DNA of 53,879 nt, taken from assembly GCA_017889635.1 (NCBI GenBank), contig JAGGAC010000015.1:1-53879 (forward strand). Direction: 5' to 3'. Origin of the DNA: Bacillota bacterium. Its GTDB lineage: Bacteria; Bacillota; Negativicutes; Sporomusales; CTSoil-080. Shown here piece by piece: positions 7,418 through 15,701 of the stretch; the first letter of the stretch is position 1, and every line of letters begins with the position of its first letter. Under the pieces are notes generated by a model that did no database searches, was not told the DNA's origin, and was given only the letters and a program-made list of their open reading frames with translations. Both the position numbers and the translations under genes were made by a program.

Positions 7418-9108
7418 TTTTCTTTGACTTCGAAGTTTTTTGTCATGACTGGTTAGTGGTGTTGGCAAATGCCAACACCCAAACCTTTCAGACAATCATG
7501 AACAACTCGGACAAGCTTCGCCGTTATTACGAAAAGAACAAAGACCAAATTTGGATTGGTTACAACTCACGAAGTTACGACCAATACATCCTAAAAGGAC
7601 TACTGCTAGATTTTGACCCTTACCAAATTTCAAAATTTATTATTGCCGATGGACGTAAGGGCTGGGAATACTCAAGTGCCTTCAAAAAGATCCCGCTTAA
7701 TGTATTTGATATTATGACCACTATGCACGGTTTAAAACAGTTGGAGGGCTTCATGGGTAACGACATCAGGGAAACTAATGTCAGCTTTAAAACCGAACGT
7801 AAATTGACTGAAGCAGAACTAAAGGAAGTTGAAACCTACTGTAGGCATGATGTGGAGCAAACTATGGAAGTGTTTATGAACCGAATCGACGAGTTCGAAA
7901 GCCAACTGTCACTGTTAAACAGCTTTAAACTGCCACTGAGTTTTATTCATAAAACCAAGCCCCAACTAGCAAGCATTATTTTGGGCGCGACCAGGTGTTC
8001 CTATTCCGATGAGTTTAAGATCACGGTACCGGACACAATGCGACTATCTAAATATCGATATATTGCTGACTGGTACAACGAGCCAGTAAACAGGGATTAT
8101 AATAAATCCTTAAAAACAATAGTCGCCGGTATTCCTCATATCTTCGCCTGGGGCGGATTGCATGGTGCAGTCAATAACTACCGGGGAGAAGGTTTATATT
8201 TAAACATCGATGTTGCCTCGTATTATCCGGCGCTCATGATTGAATACAACTTTTTGAGCCGCAGTGTTGCCGATACCGATAAGTACCGACAAATCAGAGA
8301 TGACCGCATCCGGCTTAAGAAGGAAAAAAATCTTCTTCAGCAGCCGTACAAAATTGTGCTCAACAGCACCTATGGGGCAATGAAAGACAAATATAACGCG
8401 CTGTATGATCCGCGCCAGGCCAATAATGTTTGTGTCGGCGGACAGCTTTTACTCCTTGACTTGATTGAAAAACTAGAGCCATTTTGCCAAATTATCCAGT
8501 CCAATACCGACGGAGTAATTGTTAAACTCGATAGTGTAGATGTCGATGCTATAAAAGCTATTTGCGGCGAGTGGGAAAGGCGCACCCGCATGGTGCTTGA
8601 ATTTGAGACGTTTACACGTATCTATCAGAAGGACGTTAATAATTACATTATTCTTCGTGATGACAACACCTATAAAGCAAAAGGGGCCTATGTCAAAAAA
8701 CTCGACTTTCTGGACAATGATCTGCCGATTGTGAATAAAGCGCTTGTAAACTATTTTACCCAGGGCTTACCTTTGGACGAGACAATAAATAATTGCACCA
8801 ATCTGATGGAATTTCAGAAAATCGTTAAGGTATCAAACAAATATATGTATGCCGCGCATGGCAGCAAGATTTTAAACGAGCGCGTACTGCGGGTATTTGC
8901 TTCTCGTAGCAAACGGGATCAAGGAGTATTCAAGTATAAGTCACTTGAGCGTACTGAAAAAATCGCCAATACTCCGCCAAGGTGCTTTATTGAAAACGGC
9001 AGCGTAAATAATGTGCCGTTACCTCTGAAACTCGATATTCACTGGTACATTGAAGTGGCAAGAAAACGTCTGAACGACTTTTTGCCAGGTGGTGACGGGT
9101 GTGTTTAA
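7414..9108 (+). CDS. Compact family-B DNA polymerase with 3'-5' exonuclease
   Basis: A 564-residue polymerase. Exonuclease motifs: FFDFEVF (Exo I, DxE), IGYNSRSYD (Exo II), YCRHDVEQT (Exo III). Polymerase motifs: NIDVASYYPALM (motif A), KIVLNSTYG (motif B), SNTDGVIVK (motif C). Motif C has NTDG where cellular family B enzymes have DTDS, so the first acid is Asn, a variant seen in phage enzymes. It is short for the family (cellular enzymes exceed 750 residues), with no clear terminal-protein-binding insertions noticed. Overlap with the DUF669 gene and the primase downstream show a phage-encoded replisome core. Confidence 0.88.
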   Translation: MIFFDFEVFCHDWLVVLANANTQTFQTIMNNSDKLRRYYEKNKDQIWIGYNSRSYDQYILKGLLLDFDPYQISKFIIADGRKGWEYSSAFKKIPLNVFDIMTTMHGLKQLEGFMGNDIRETNVSFKTERKLTEAELKEVETYCRHDVEQTMEVFMNRIDEFESQLSLLNSFKLPLSFIHKTKPQLASIILGATRCSYSDEFKITVPDTMRLSKYRYIADWYNEPVNRDYNKSLKTIVAGIPHIFAWGGLHGAVNNYRGEGLYLNIDVASYYPALMIEYNFLSRSVADTDKYRQIRDDRIRLKKEKNLLQQPYKIVLNSTYGAMKDKYNALYDPRQANNVCVGGQLLLLDLIEKLEPFCQIIQSNTDGVIVKLDSVDVDAIKAICGEWERRTRMVLEFETFTRIYQKDVNNYIILRDDNTYKAKGAYVKKLDFLDNDLPIVNKALVNYFTQGLPLDETINNCTNLMEFQKIVKVSNKYMYAAHGSKILNERVLRVFASRSKRDQGVFKYKSLERTEKIANTPPRCFIENGSVNNVPLPLKLDIHWYIEVARKRLNDFLPGGDGCV

Positions 9109-10951
9109 GGGATATCTGAAAACCAGCGGCAAAGTTCCGCGCGAGAAACTGCAAAACATTAGACCATGTCCCCCGCCAAGGGGAGACTATGCTGGTGTTT
9201 TGGCTGACGATATGATTCAGATCGATGTGGACAATAAAGAACACGCCGAAATTGTGCACAACATCATAAAACAACTTGAGCTTAACTGTAATATCTTGAA
9301 AACCACCAGGGGCCTGCATTTCTATTTTAAAAACGCTGGCGTAAGAAATAAGTCGGTAAAATCTTTCACTCCCATCGGCATTCCGGTTGATGTCGGCGTA
9401 GGTCTAAAAAACGGAATTGTTCCATTAGTGGTGAACGGCGTGGCAAGAGCATGGGTAAATAAAACTGAAGATGTGGAAGCTTTACCCCCGTGGCTGCGAC
9501 CGGTGAAAATCAGCCCGGTGGACTGGTTCAGCTTAGGCGAAGGCGATGGCAGGAACCAGGAGCTGTTTAACTATATCATTAAACTGCAGTCGGCAGGTTT
9601 ATCTAAAGCGTCTATCATTGAAACAATAAACCTTATTAATCGGTATATCCTAAAAACACCGCTGCCCCAAAAAGAAATTGACACCATTACCCGTGATGAG
9701 GCATTCCCGACGGAAATGTTTTTTGGCGAGCGCGGCGGTTTTTTGCACGACAGGTTTGCTTACTGGTTTTTAAATAATGAGCATGTGACCAGAATCAACG
9801 AGGTCCTGCACATTTATTACAATGGCCTCTATACGAGTAACGAAGAGATCTTTGAGCGTAAAATGCTGGACAAAGTTCCAAATTTGAAAGCCAGTCAGCG
9901 AAATGAAGTTCTGCGCTATATTCGGGTCCAGTGTGAGCACGAAACTAAATCGGCCGAGCCGCGCTACATAGGTCTAAAAAGCAAGATTTACGATATTAAA
10001 ACCGAGCAGCTGATGGATTACAATCCCAACATCGTACTGAAAAATAGAATACCGTATGACTATGACCAGGATGTGTATGATTCAATCGTTGATGAAGTGA
10101 TCAACAAAGTCACCTGCTGGGATTCGAGCTTGCGGCTGCTGGTGGAAGAAATGATCGGATACTGTTTGTACCGGAAAAAGACGTTCGGGAAGACGTTCTT
10201 CCTAAACTCTGGCGGTGAAAACGGCAAATCAACTTTTCTGGATATGATCAAGACTATGCTGGGCCGAGAGAATATAGCGAGCTTAGAACCAGCCGACTTT
10301 GAAAAACGCTTTGTCAATGCGCAGTTATTTGGTAAACTGGCAAACATCGGCGATGATATTAGCAGTAACTATCGGGAGAACTCCAGCATCTTTAAAAAAC
10401 TTGTTACCGGTGACAGCATCATGGTAGAAAACAAGGGTGAAAAGCCGTTCATGCTAGATAACTATGCCACACTTATATTTTGTACTAACGAGATGCCACG
10501 CATTAACGATCAGACGCACGGCTTTATGCGACGTTTAATAATTATTCCGTTCAACGCTAAATTCAGCCCGGAAGAACCTGACTATGACCCGTTTATCAAG
10601 GAGAAGCTGCTCACGGAAAACGGCATGAAGTACTTGCTCCGGCTGGCGATAGCCGGACTCAAACGGCTTTTGGCTAATAAACAGTTTACGGATAGCGCCA
10701 AAGTATCTGAGCAGTTAAAAGAGTACGAGGAAATCAATAACCCAGTCATACTGTTCGTGAAAAATCATGAGATTGAAAACCAGGCGGCATCTGATGTGTA
10801 TCTGAAATATGCCTCCTGGTGCCGGGAAAACGGCTTGTCGCCGGTAAGCAATATTAACTTTGGCAGGATACTAAGCAGTAAGCAAATGTTTAAAAGTGAA
10901 GTGCGGAAAATTGACGGTAGGCCAATTCGGATTTATATGAAGTATCAATAG
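9101..10951 (+). CDS. PrimPol-D5 primase/helicase
   Basis: About 616 residues. The N-terminal AEP/PrimPol domain shows catalytic IDVD (DxD) and the downstream TTRGLHFYF histidine motif. PriCT-like helices follow, then a D5_N region and a superfamily-3 helicase: Walker A SGGENGKST, Walker B ANIGDD, sensor LIFCTNEMPR, arginine finger FMRRLIIIPF. It therefore couples primer synthesis and unwinding, and acts at the origin. GTG 9101 is preferred (AGGTGG 8 bases upstream); GTG 9089 is also open. The candidate origin lies immediately after the stop. Confidence 0.92.
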   Translation: MFKGYLKTSGKVPREKLQNIRPCPPPRGDYAGVLADDMIQIDVDNKEHAEIVHNIIKQLELNCNILKTTRGLHFYFKNAGVRNKSVKSFTPIGIPVDVGVGLKNGIVPLVVNGVARAWVNKTEDVEALPPWLRPVKISPVDWFSLGEGDGRNQELFNYIIKLQSAGLSKASIIETINLINRYILKTPLPQKEIDTITRDEAFPTEMFFGERGGFLHDRFAYWFLNNEHVTRINEVLHIYYNGLYTSNEEIFERKMLDKVPNLKASQRNEVLRYIRVQCEHETKSAEPRYIGLKSKIYDIKTEQLMDYNPNIVLKNRIPYDYDQDVYDSIVDEVINKVTCWDSSLRLLVEEMIGYCLYRKKTFGKTFFLNSGGENGKSTFLDMIKTMLGRENIASLEPADFEKRFVNAQLFGKLANIGDDISSNYRENSSIFKKLVTGDSIMVENKGEKPFMLDNYATLIFCTNEMPRINDQTHGFMRRLIIIPFNAKFSPEEPDYDPFIKEKLLTENGMKYLLRLAIAGLKRLLANKQFTDSAKVSEQLKEYEEINNPVILFVKNHEIENQAASDVYLKYASWCRENGLSPVSNINFGRILSSKQMFKSEVRKIDGRPIRIYMKYQ

Positions 10952-10955
10952 CTCC

Positions 10956-11179
10956 GGTTACGGAGGTTACGGATAAGTTTACAGATGGTTACAGATGAAA
11001 GCCGCATAAATACTGAAGGTTACAGAGGTTATATATATTCTATATAAATAAAGATTTATCAATAAATATATAAATATATATATAATAGGGATTTTATAGT
11101 AATCTGTAACCACAATGCGTATGAAACCAGTAAATATGTGGGTTTGTCGTGGTTTCAGATGATTTTGGTGTGTGTAACC
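10956..11179. other. Candidate replication origin: iteron-like repeats around an AT-rich core
   Basis: GGTTACGGA occurs twice in tandem (10956-10973) and GGTTACAGA at 10987-10995 and 11018-11026; degenerate copies lie at 10976-10985 and 11027-11035. About 75 bases of almost pure A/T follow, then an inverted copy TCTGTAACC at 11103-11111 and a half copy near 11172. Repeats flanking an AT-rich stretch directly after the primase-helicase gene are the expected layout of a phage origin. The rest up to 11444 holds no convincing gene; a short dyad GACAAAC-AAG-GTTTGTC is at 11354-11370. Confidence 0.6.
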
Positions 11180-11444
11180 AAATGTGTAACTAAGTAATGG
11201 TTTTAGTAGTCATAGTTAGCAAAAATATTACCAATTTGTCGCTGTCTGGGGCAATTAGATCATTAAAAGATATAAAACCGGAATATTTTCAGGGATATTT
11301 ACGGGAGAATGCGTTAAAATGCGTTGGTTGGTTGTAATGAAGAGTTTGATAGCGACAAACAAGGTTTGTCAGACCTAGCAAAAAAGAAGCTGGACAAGCA
11401 GCCTTGTTTGATGCCATTAAAGGCAGAGCTGGGGAGGTGTGTGT

Positions 11445-11864
11445 GTGACCAAAAAGGAACTATCTCAGCTGTACTATTTAAACCGCGAGATTGGAGAACT
11501 GCAAATCCGGCTGGGTGAGTTGGAGTGCTTGGCAACTTCTTGTACGGCACATATAACCGGTATGCCAAGAGCTTATGACATATCCGATAAGCTAAGTAAA
11601 TACGTTGCCGAAATTGCTGACCTAAAAAGCTTGCTCGACCTCAATCTTAAGAAGTGTTTCTATGAACTGAACCGATTGAATCGCTACATACAAAGTGTTG
11701 ACGACAGTGAAATGCGAATGATCCTAAGCCTTCGGTATATTAACGGCTTAAGCTGGAATCAGGTTGCAGCAAGCATCAGCATTTGTGCTACAGAGGATAG
11801 TGTGAGAAAGGCTCATGACAGATTTTTAAAGAAAAGTTGTCCGATATGTCCGGGTGAGAAGTGA
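11445..11864 (+). CDS. DUF1492 / ArpU-like late transcription regulator
   Basis: About 139 residues, largely helical. The C-terminal region MILSLRYINGLSWNQVAASISICATEDSVRKAHDRFLKK is a sigma-70 region 4-like HTH, and the N-terminal part is coiled coil; this is the DUF1492 layout found just upstream of packaging genes in Firmicutes phages (ArpU/RinA-like late activators). Normal length is about 130-150 residues. GTG 11445 follows GGGGAGGTG. A terminator follows, consistent with a regulator that reopens transcription into the late operon. Confidence 0.82.
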   Translation: MTKKELSQLYYLNREIGELQIRLGELECLATSCTAHITGMPRAYDISDKLSKYVAEIADLKSLLDLNLKKCFYELNRLNRYIQSVDDSEMRMILSLRYINGLSWNQVAASISICATEDSVRKAHDRFLKKSCPICPGEK

Positions 11865-11901
11865 TAGGATAGTATCATAGAAGAATATAAGAAATGATAA
11901 G

Positions 11902-11933
11902 CCCTTGGAGCAGCAGGCTCTGAGGGTGTTTTT
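11902..11933 (+). terminator. Rho-independent terminator after the DUF1492 gene
   Basis: CCCTTGGAGC (11902-11911), loop AGCAG, GCTCTGAGGG (11917-11926) and a T-run from 11929. The stem has two G-T pairs. Confidence 0.7.
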
Positions 11934-11994
11934 ATGCCATGAATTATTTATACAAACAGGTATGGCAATCGCCAAATGAGAAAGGAGCTTTAGC

Positions 11995-12444
11995 ATGACG
12001 CCTGCTCAAAAACAAGAAATATATAAACTCCGCCTGCAAGGCTTGGGCTATAAAGCCATTGCTCGGGAAATGCTCATCAGCGTAGATGCCATCAAAGGTT
12101 ATTGTAAACGACACGGCTTAAATGACTCAGCAAAACTCGTACCGCTTAATGCCAAAACGATTGAAAAAAACAGCGGCCTTTGCTTGCAATGCAAAAAGCC
12201 TATCAGGCAAAATAAACGAGGTAGGACTAAAAAATTCTGTTCCGATATCTGCCGATACACCTGGTGGAATGAAAATCGAGATCAGTGTAGTAAAAGCAGT
12301 GCTGCAAGCTATCCGTGCACCTGCCAACATTGCGGACAAAATTTTATTTCGTATGGCAACAAGCAACGAAAATATTGTAGCCATGACTGTTACATCAAAG
12401 CAAGATTTTGGCGTATGGAACTGCAAGACAAAAACGTGCCGTAA
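11995..12444 (+). CDS. HTH protein with two treble-clef-like zinc sites
   Basis: A 149-residue protein. Residues 1-45 (QEIYKLRLQGLGYKAIAREMLISVDAIKGYCKRHGL) are a resolvase/sigma-like helix-turn-helix. Two similar zinc motifs follow: CLQCKKPI...KKFCSDICRYTWW and CQHCGQNF...RKYCSHDCYIKARFW, each with CxxC and C-x3-C halves. Such HTH-plus-zinc proteins are found beside phage and ICE regulatory genes. AAGGAG lies 9 bases before the ATG. DNA binding is likely; the target is unknown. Confidence 0.68.
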   Translation: MTPAQKQEIYKLRLQGLGYKAIAREMLISVDAIKGYCKRHGLNDSAKLVPLNAKTIEKNSGLCLQCKKPIRQNKRGRTKKFCSDICRYTWWNENRDQCSKSSAASYPCTCQHCGQNFISYGNKQRKYCSHDCYIKARFWRMELQDKNVP

Positions 12445-12554
12445 CTATGGTGCTGGATCCGCCAGGTGGTAAACGGTGGAACAATCAATCCGAGGCGATA
12501 CAACTAGCACTTGGATAGACCTATAGGAGCAAAGAATTTTTGTGGAGATGACAT

Positions 12555-12680
12555 ATGCCGATTGTAGTGTGCAGCCGGACAGACTGCTTAAATCAAAAAC
12601 GTGATGTCTGTACGGACAATATCATTGAGTGGTGTCATGGACAGTGCAATGGATATATCTCCCCAGTAGCCACGCAATGA
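12555..12680 (+). CDS. Small cysteine-rich protein
   Basis: A 41-residue ORF, MPIVVCSRTDCLNQKRDVC..., with five cysteines in the pattern C-x4-C-x7-C-x7-C-x3-C, suggesting one zinc site. GGAGATG is 5 bases before the ATG. No family name can be given with certainty. Confidence 0.55.
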   Translation: MPIVVCSRTDCLNQKRDVCTDNIIEWCHGQCNGYISPVATQ

Positions 12681-13063
12681 AAGCGAACAATGCGTCTCTG
12701 GTTGAACGTAAGCATGGGGCAATAACACAAAAGCATGGCAGGATCGTAAAATGAGCAAGGACGAGCCCACACATATTTGACGGTTCCTTCCAGCGGGGGT
12801 GGGGGCATGCGGGTGCGACGAGCCCCGAGTAATTTCTGGATAAAGTCCAAAAAAAACCTTTGACTTTTTGACTTTGTAAATCTAGAAATCCGCCGAGCAT
12901 GCGGGATTCCGGGTTTAAAGGTTCTGAAGCAAGGTGCTTTAGGAATTGAATTATAGCAAAAGTAGCGCTGCAATTTATGGTTGCCTCATATTGACTGAAA
13001 GCGGATAGTGGTAGTAATATAAGCATAAAATAAGAATATTTTATTGCTACGGGAGGCATTGTT
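12681..13063. other. Non-coding region with G-rich tract; candidate packaging (cos) site
   Basis: About 380 bases without a convincing gene. It holds a very G-rich tract (about 12794-12826, with CGGGTGCGACGAGCCCCG), the word CATGCGGG twice about 90 bases apart (near 12806 and 12898), and a tandem TTTGACTTT repeat (near 12858-12877). GC content jumps against the surrounding AT-rich DNA. The phage has a Nu1/GpA terminase, which cuts at cos sites normally located upstream of the small terminase gene. The inference is positional; the terminase gene is 2.3 kb away. Confidence 0.35.
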
Positions 13064-13348
13064 ATGAATATAAAACCATCTGCGGCGATACGTAAAAACT
13101 ATAACGAAATTTCAGCACTTTGTAAGACTACCAAAGAGCCTGTTTTTCTTACCAAAAACGGAGAAGGCGATTTAGTGGTTATGGACATCGCCACATTTTC
13201 CCGGCGTGAAAGCATGCTGAAGCTCAGGGAGCAGCTTGTCGCAGCTGAAGAAGACCGATTGCTAGGCAAAAAGGGATTTTCAATCGATGAAATAGATGCG
13301 ATGATGAAAAGTGCCATTAAGGATGTTGCTAATGAGTCAAGAGGATAA
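13064..13348 (+). CDS. Phd/YefM-family antitoxin
   Basis: A 94-residue protein: IKPSAAIRKNYNEISALCKTTKEPVFLTKNGEGDLVVMD is the Phd/YefM DNA-binding core, and the charged C-terminal helix wraps the toxin in this family. GGGAGG is 9 bases upstream of the ATG. It overlaps the RelE/ParE toxin gene by 17 bases, the usual order antitoxin-toxin. Likely autorepressor and plasmid-like stabilisation or anti-phage function of the prophage. Confidence 0.9.
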   Translation: MNIKPSAAIRKNYNEISALCKTTKEPVFLTKNGEGDLVVMDIATFSRRESMLKLREQLVAAEEDRLLGKKGFSIDEIDAMMKSAIKDVANESRG

Positions 13349-13649
13349 ACGGTACCAAGTTATTATTTCGGATAGAGCGGGAGAAATGCTCGTACAGCAC
13401 GCACATTTTTTAGCGCAGGTCAGCTTAGCGGCGGCTGACAAACTTAGGGTAGATATAATTGAGTCGGCAAAATCCTTGCAAGAATTTCCGGAGCGAGGTT
13501 CCTGGATTGTTGATTCGGCATTGCCCCTGAATGTATATAGAAAACTTCTGGTTGATAGACGGTATATGCTTATTTATAAAATCAAGGGTGATAAAGTATA
13601 TATTGACTATATGGTGGACTGTCGCCAGGAATATGCCTGGTTGAAATAA
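13332..13649 (+). CDS. RelE/ParE-family toxin
   Basis: A 105-residue protein, YQVIISDRAGEMLVQHAHFLAQV ... NVYRKLLVDRRYMLIYKIKGDKVYIDYMVDCRQEY, with the RelE/ParE core including the C-terminal beta-strand VYIDYMVD. ATG 13332 lies inside the antitoxin gene. Whether it cleaves mRNA (RelE) or blocks gyrase (ParE) cannot be decided here. A terminator follows. Confidence 0.88.
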   Translation: MSQEDKRYQVIISDRAGEMLVQHAHFLAQVSLAAADKLRVDIIESAKSLQEFPERGSWIVDSALPLNVYRKLLVDRRYMLIYKIKGDKVYIDYMVDCRQEYAWLK

Positions 13650-13671
13650 TTAAATAAACTATAGATTATTT

Positions 13672-13696
13672 AACGTCCGTTAGCTGGGCGTTTTTT
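13672..13696 (+). terminator. Terminator after the toxin-antitoxin pair
   Basis: AACGTCC (13672-13678) pairs with GGGCGTT (13686-13692, one G-T), followed by six T. It lies directly before the ribosome site of the next gene. Confidence 0.7.
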
Positions 13697-13712
13697 GTTT
13701 GGAGGAAAGCGT

Positions 13713-14990
13713 TTGGATATTCAGATATTGTCAATAGAAAAGCTCAATCCTGCGCCATATAATCCGCGTCTTGACCTAAAACCTGGCGATAAGGATTACG
13801 AAAAACTCAAGAAATCTATTCTCACCTACGGCTACATTGATCCAATCATTGTTAACAAACGCGGTTATGTGGTTATTGGCGGCCACCAGCGCCTAAAGAT
13901 ACTCCAAGAAATGGGGCATAATAAAGTTGAGGTTTCCTTGGTGGATTTGCCACAGGAACAAGAGAAGGCCTTAAACATTGCTCTTAATAAGACTGGCGGT
14001 GATTGGGATATACCAAAACTGCAGGATTTGCTCGCTGAGCTTCAGCAAACAGGAATGGACCTTGAGATTACCGGGTACGACGATTTAGAGATTGAAGAAC
14101 TGATGCGTGCCGCTTTGGCTGATGACGAGGCCGAAAGTCTAAAAAAGCAAGTGGAGGAGGATGACTTTGATGCAGATAAAGCCGCTGAAGAAAGTATTAA
14201 TCCCGTTACACAGCCAGGAGATATCTGGCTATTGGGCAGTCACCGCCTTCTTTGTGGCGATGCAACCAAAACGGAAAATGTCCGTCGACTTATGGATGGT
14301 AAGGTTGCTGCAATGGTATTTACAGACCCTCCGTATAACGTTGATTATACCGGCGGGACTGTCGGCAAGTTGAAGATTCAGAATGACAATATGTCTGATG
14401 CCGACTTTTATCGTTTTCTTCTAGAGTCATATAAAAACATGTTTGATCAAGTAGCGCCAGGCGGCGCTATTTATGTTTGTCATGCCGACACGGAAGGACT
14501 TAACTTTCGCAAGGCGATGTTGGATGCAGGCTGGTTATTAAAGCAATGCTTGATCTGGGTAAAAAACTCGTTAGTGCTTGGCCGGCAGGACTATCATTGG
14601 CAGCATGAGCCTATTCTTTACGGCTGGAAGCCAGGTGCTGCACACACATGGAACAGCGATCGCAAACAAACCACGGTCTGGCAGTTTGATAAACCTGGTA
14701 GAAATGGCGATCATCCAACAATGAAGCCGGTGGGAATACCGGGCCAAGCGATACAAAACAGCAGTAAGCGTGGCGATATCGTGTTAGACCTATTTGGCGG
14801 TTCAGGTTCTACGCTTATAGCGGCTGATAAGACTGAACGCAGTTGCTATACCATGGAAATTGATCCCCAATATGCGGATGTCATTGTGAAACGGTATATT
14901 GAACATACAGACAGTGATAAAAATATATTTTTAATTCGTGGCGATACCCGGCTGGCGTACGACAAAGTAGCAAGCAAATTAACAGCATAA
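13713..14990 (+). CDS. ParB-like domain fused to beta-class DNA methyltransferase
   Basis: About 425 residues. Residues 1-90 form a ParB/Srx-like nuclease domain (NPAPYNPR, YGYIDPIIVN, VVIGGHQRLKILQEMG). From about 160 a DNA methyltransferase follows with motif IV DPPYNVDY before motif I LDLFGGSGSTLIA, the order of the beta class (N6-adenine or N4-cytosine). TTG 13713 follows GGAGGA by 6 bases. ParB-MTase fusions are common just upstream of phage terminase genes. It may methylate phage DNA against host restriction or modulate packaging; no cognate restriction gene is adjacent. Confidence 0.93.
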   Translation: MDIQILSIEKLNPAPYNPRLDLKPGDKDYEKLKKSILTYGYIDPIIVNKRGYVVIGGHQRLKILQEMGHNKVEVSLVDLPQEQEKALNIALNKTGGDWDIPKLQDLLAELQQTGMDLEITGYDDLEIEELMRAALADDEAESLKKQVEEDDFDADKAAEESINPVTQPGDIWLLGSHRLLCGDATKTENVRRLMDGKVAAMVFTDPPYNVDYTGGTVGKLKIQNDNMSDADFYRFLLESYKNMFDQVAPGGAIYVCHADTEGLNFRKAMLDAGWLLKQCLIWVKNSLVLGRQDYHWQHEPILYGWKPGAAHTWNSDRKQTTVWQFDKPGRNGDHPTMKPVGIPGQAIQNSSKRGDIVLDLFGGSGSTLIAADKTERSCYTMEIDPQYADVIVKRYIEHTDSDKNIFLIRGDTRLAYDKVASKLTA

Positions 14991-15019
14991 AGATAATTTG
15001 TGAAGGAGATTGCCTTATT

Positions 15020-15118
15020 TTGCGGCAAACGCTAATAGACATAATCGAGTTTTGGGAATTAAGCGACGCTGCCCTAGACTTTTACGATGAAATAGTCGGA
15101 GTAATGTTATTTGAATAA
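15020..15118 (+). CDS. Possible 32-residue acidic peptide
   Basis: TTG-started ORF (RQTLIDIIEFWELSDAALDFYDE...) with AAGGAGA about 10 bases upstream. Predicted helical, acidic. Function unknown; it ends inside the following hairpin. Confidence 0.4.
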   Translation: MRQTLIDIIEFWELSDAALDFYDEIVGVMLFE

Positions 15119-15156
15119 AAACTAAGCCGCCTGTAAGGGTGGTTGTTTTTAGTTTT
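15117..15156 (+). terminator. Terminator-like hairpin before the small terminase gene
   Basis: AAAACTAAGCCGCC (15117-15131) pairs with GGTGGT and TTAGTTTT (to 15156), with a T-run inside the right arm. It ends just before the GGAGGGG ribosome site of the small terminase gene. Confidence 0.6.
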
Positions 15157-15167
15157 GGAGGGGCACT

Positions 15168-15701
15168 ATGGATTGGTCGCAGGACCTTGAGGGGAAAAAG
15201 TGCATATCAACTGGTGCCTTATGTGAGATTCTTGGGGTTACGAAACAGTCTCTCAATTACTGGGAACAACAGGGTTGTCCTAAGGTGGCACATGGCTGGT
15301 GGTGTATTGCCGAGGTGTTGCGTTGGCGTGGTTTGGTTGGGCCGGGCGTTAGGACCGAGGGTGAAGCCTATGAACTGACACATAAGGAACAGAAGACTAA
15401 GGCGGAAGCGGATCTTAAAAAAATCCAAGCCGCAACGGCGGCGCTTAGACTTTCCGAAATTAAGGGTAAGTTTATTACTGTAGAAGAAGTCAATGAGACA
15501 TTGACAGATTTCTTTGCCGTACTTAAAAAATCTCTTTTAAGTTTGAACCGGAAAATATCGCAGGAGGTTATGCCATTTGTCGGTCCAGCGGTTGCCAGGA
15601 CGGTAGAACGGGTGGTGATGGAAATTGTTAATGACGCCCTTAAACAAATCAGTACCGACGGTCAATACACGCCGCCGCGCAAAAGAAAAACCAAACATTA
15701 A
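15168..15701 (+). CDS. Terminase small subunit (Nu1-type)
   Basis: A 177-residue protein: an N-terminal winged helix (CISTGALCEILGVTKQSLNYWEQQGCP) as in lambda Nu1, then a long coiled coil (KEQKTKAEADLKKIQAATAALRLSEIKGKFI) and a C-terminal helix that would bind the large subunit. It recognises the packaging site. Overlaps the large subunit gene by about 70 bases. Confidence 0.85.
   Translation: MDWSQDLEGKKCISTGALCEILGVTKQSLNYWEQQGCPKVAHGWWCIAEVLRWRGLVGPGVRTEGEAYELTHKEQKTKAEADLKKIQAATAALRLSEIKGKFITVEEVNETLTDFFAVLKKSLLSLNRKISQEVMPFVGPAVARTVERVVMEIVNDALKQISTDGQYTPPRKRKTKH

Noticed and set aside
11324-11518. 64-codon plus-strand ORF before the DUF1492 gene
   Set aside because: It overlaps the DUF1492 start in another frame, starts at TTG without a ribosome site and has no recognisable domain.
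12622-13059. Minus-strand ORF of 145 codons
   Set aside because: It is antisense to a small Cys-rich gene and a non-coding G-rich region; composition is not protein-like and no ribosome site is seen.
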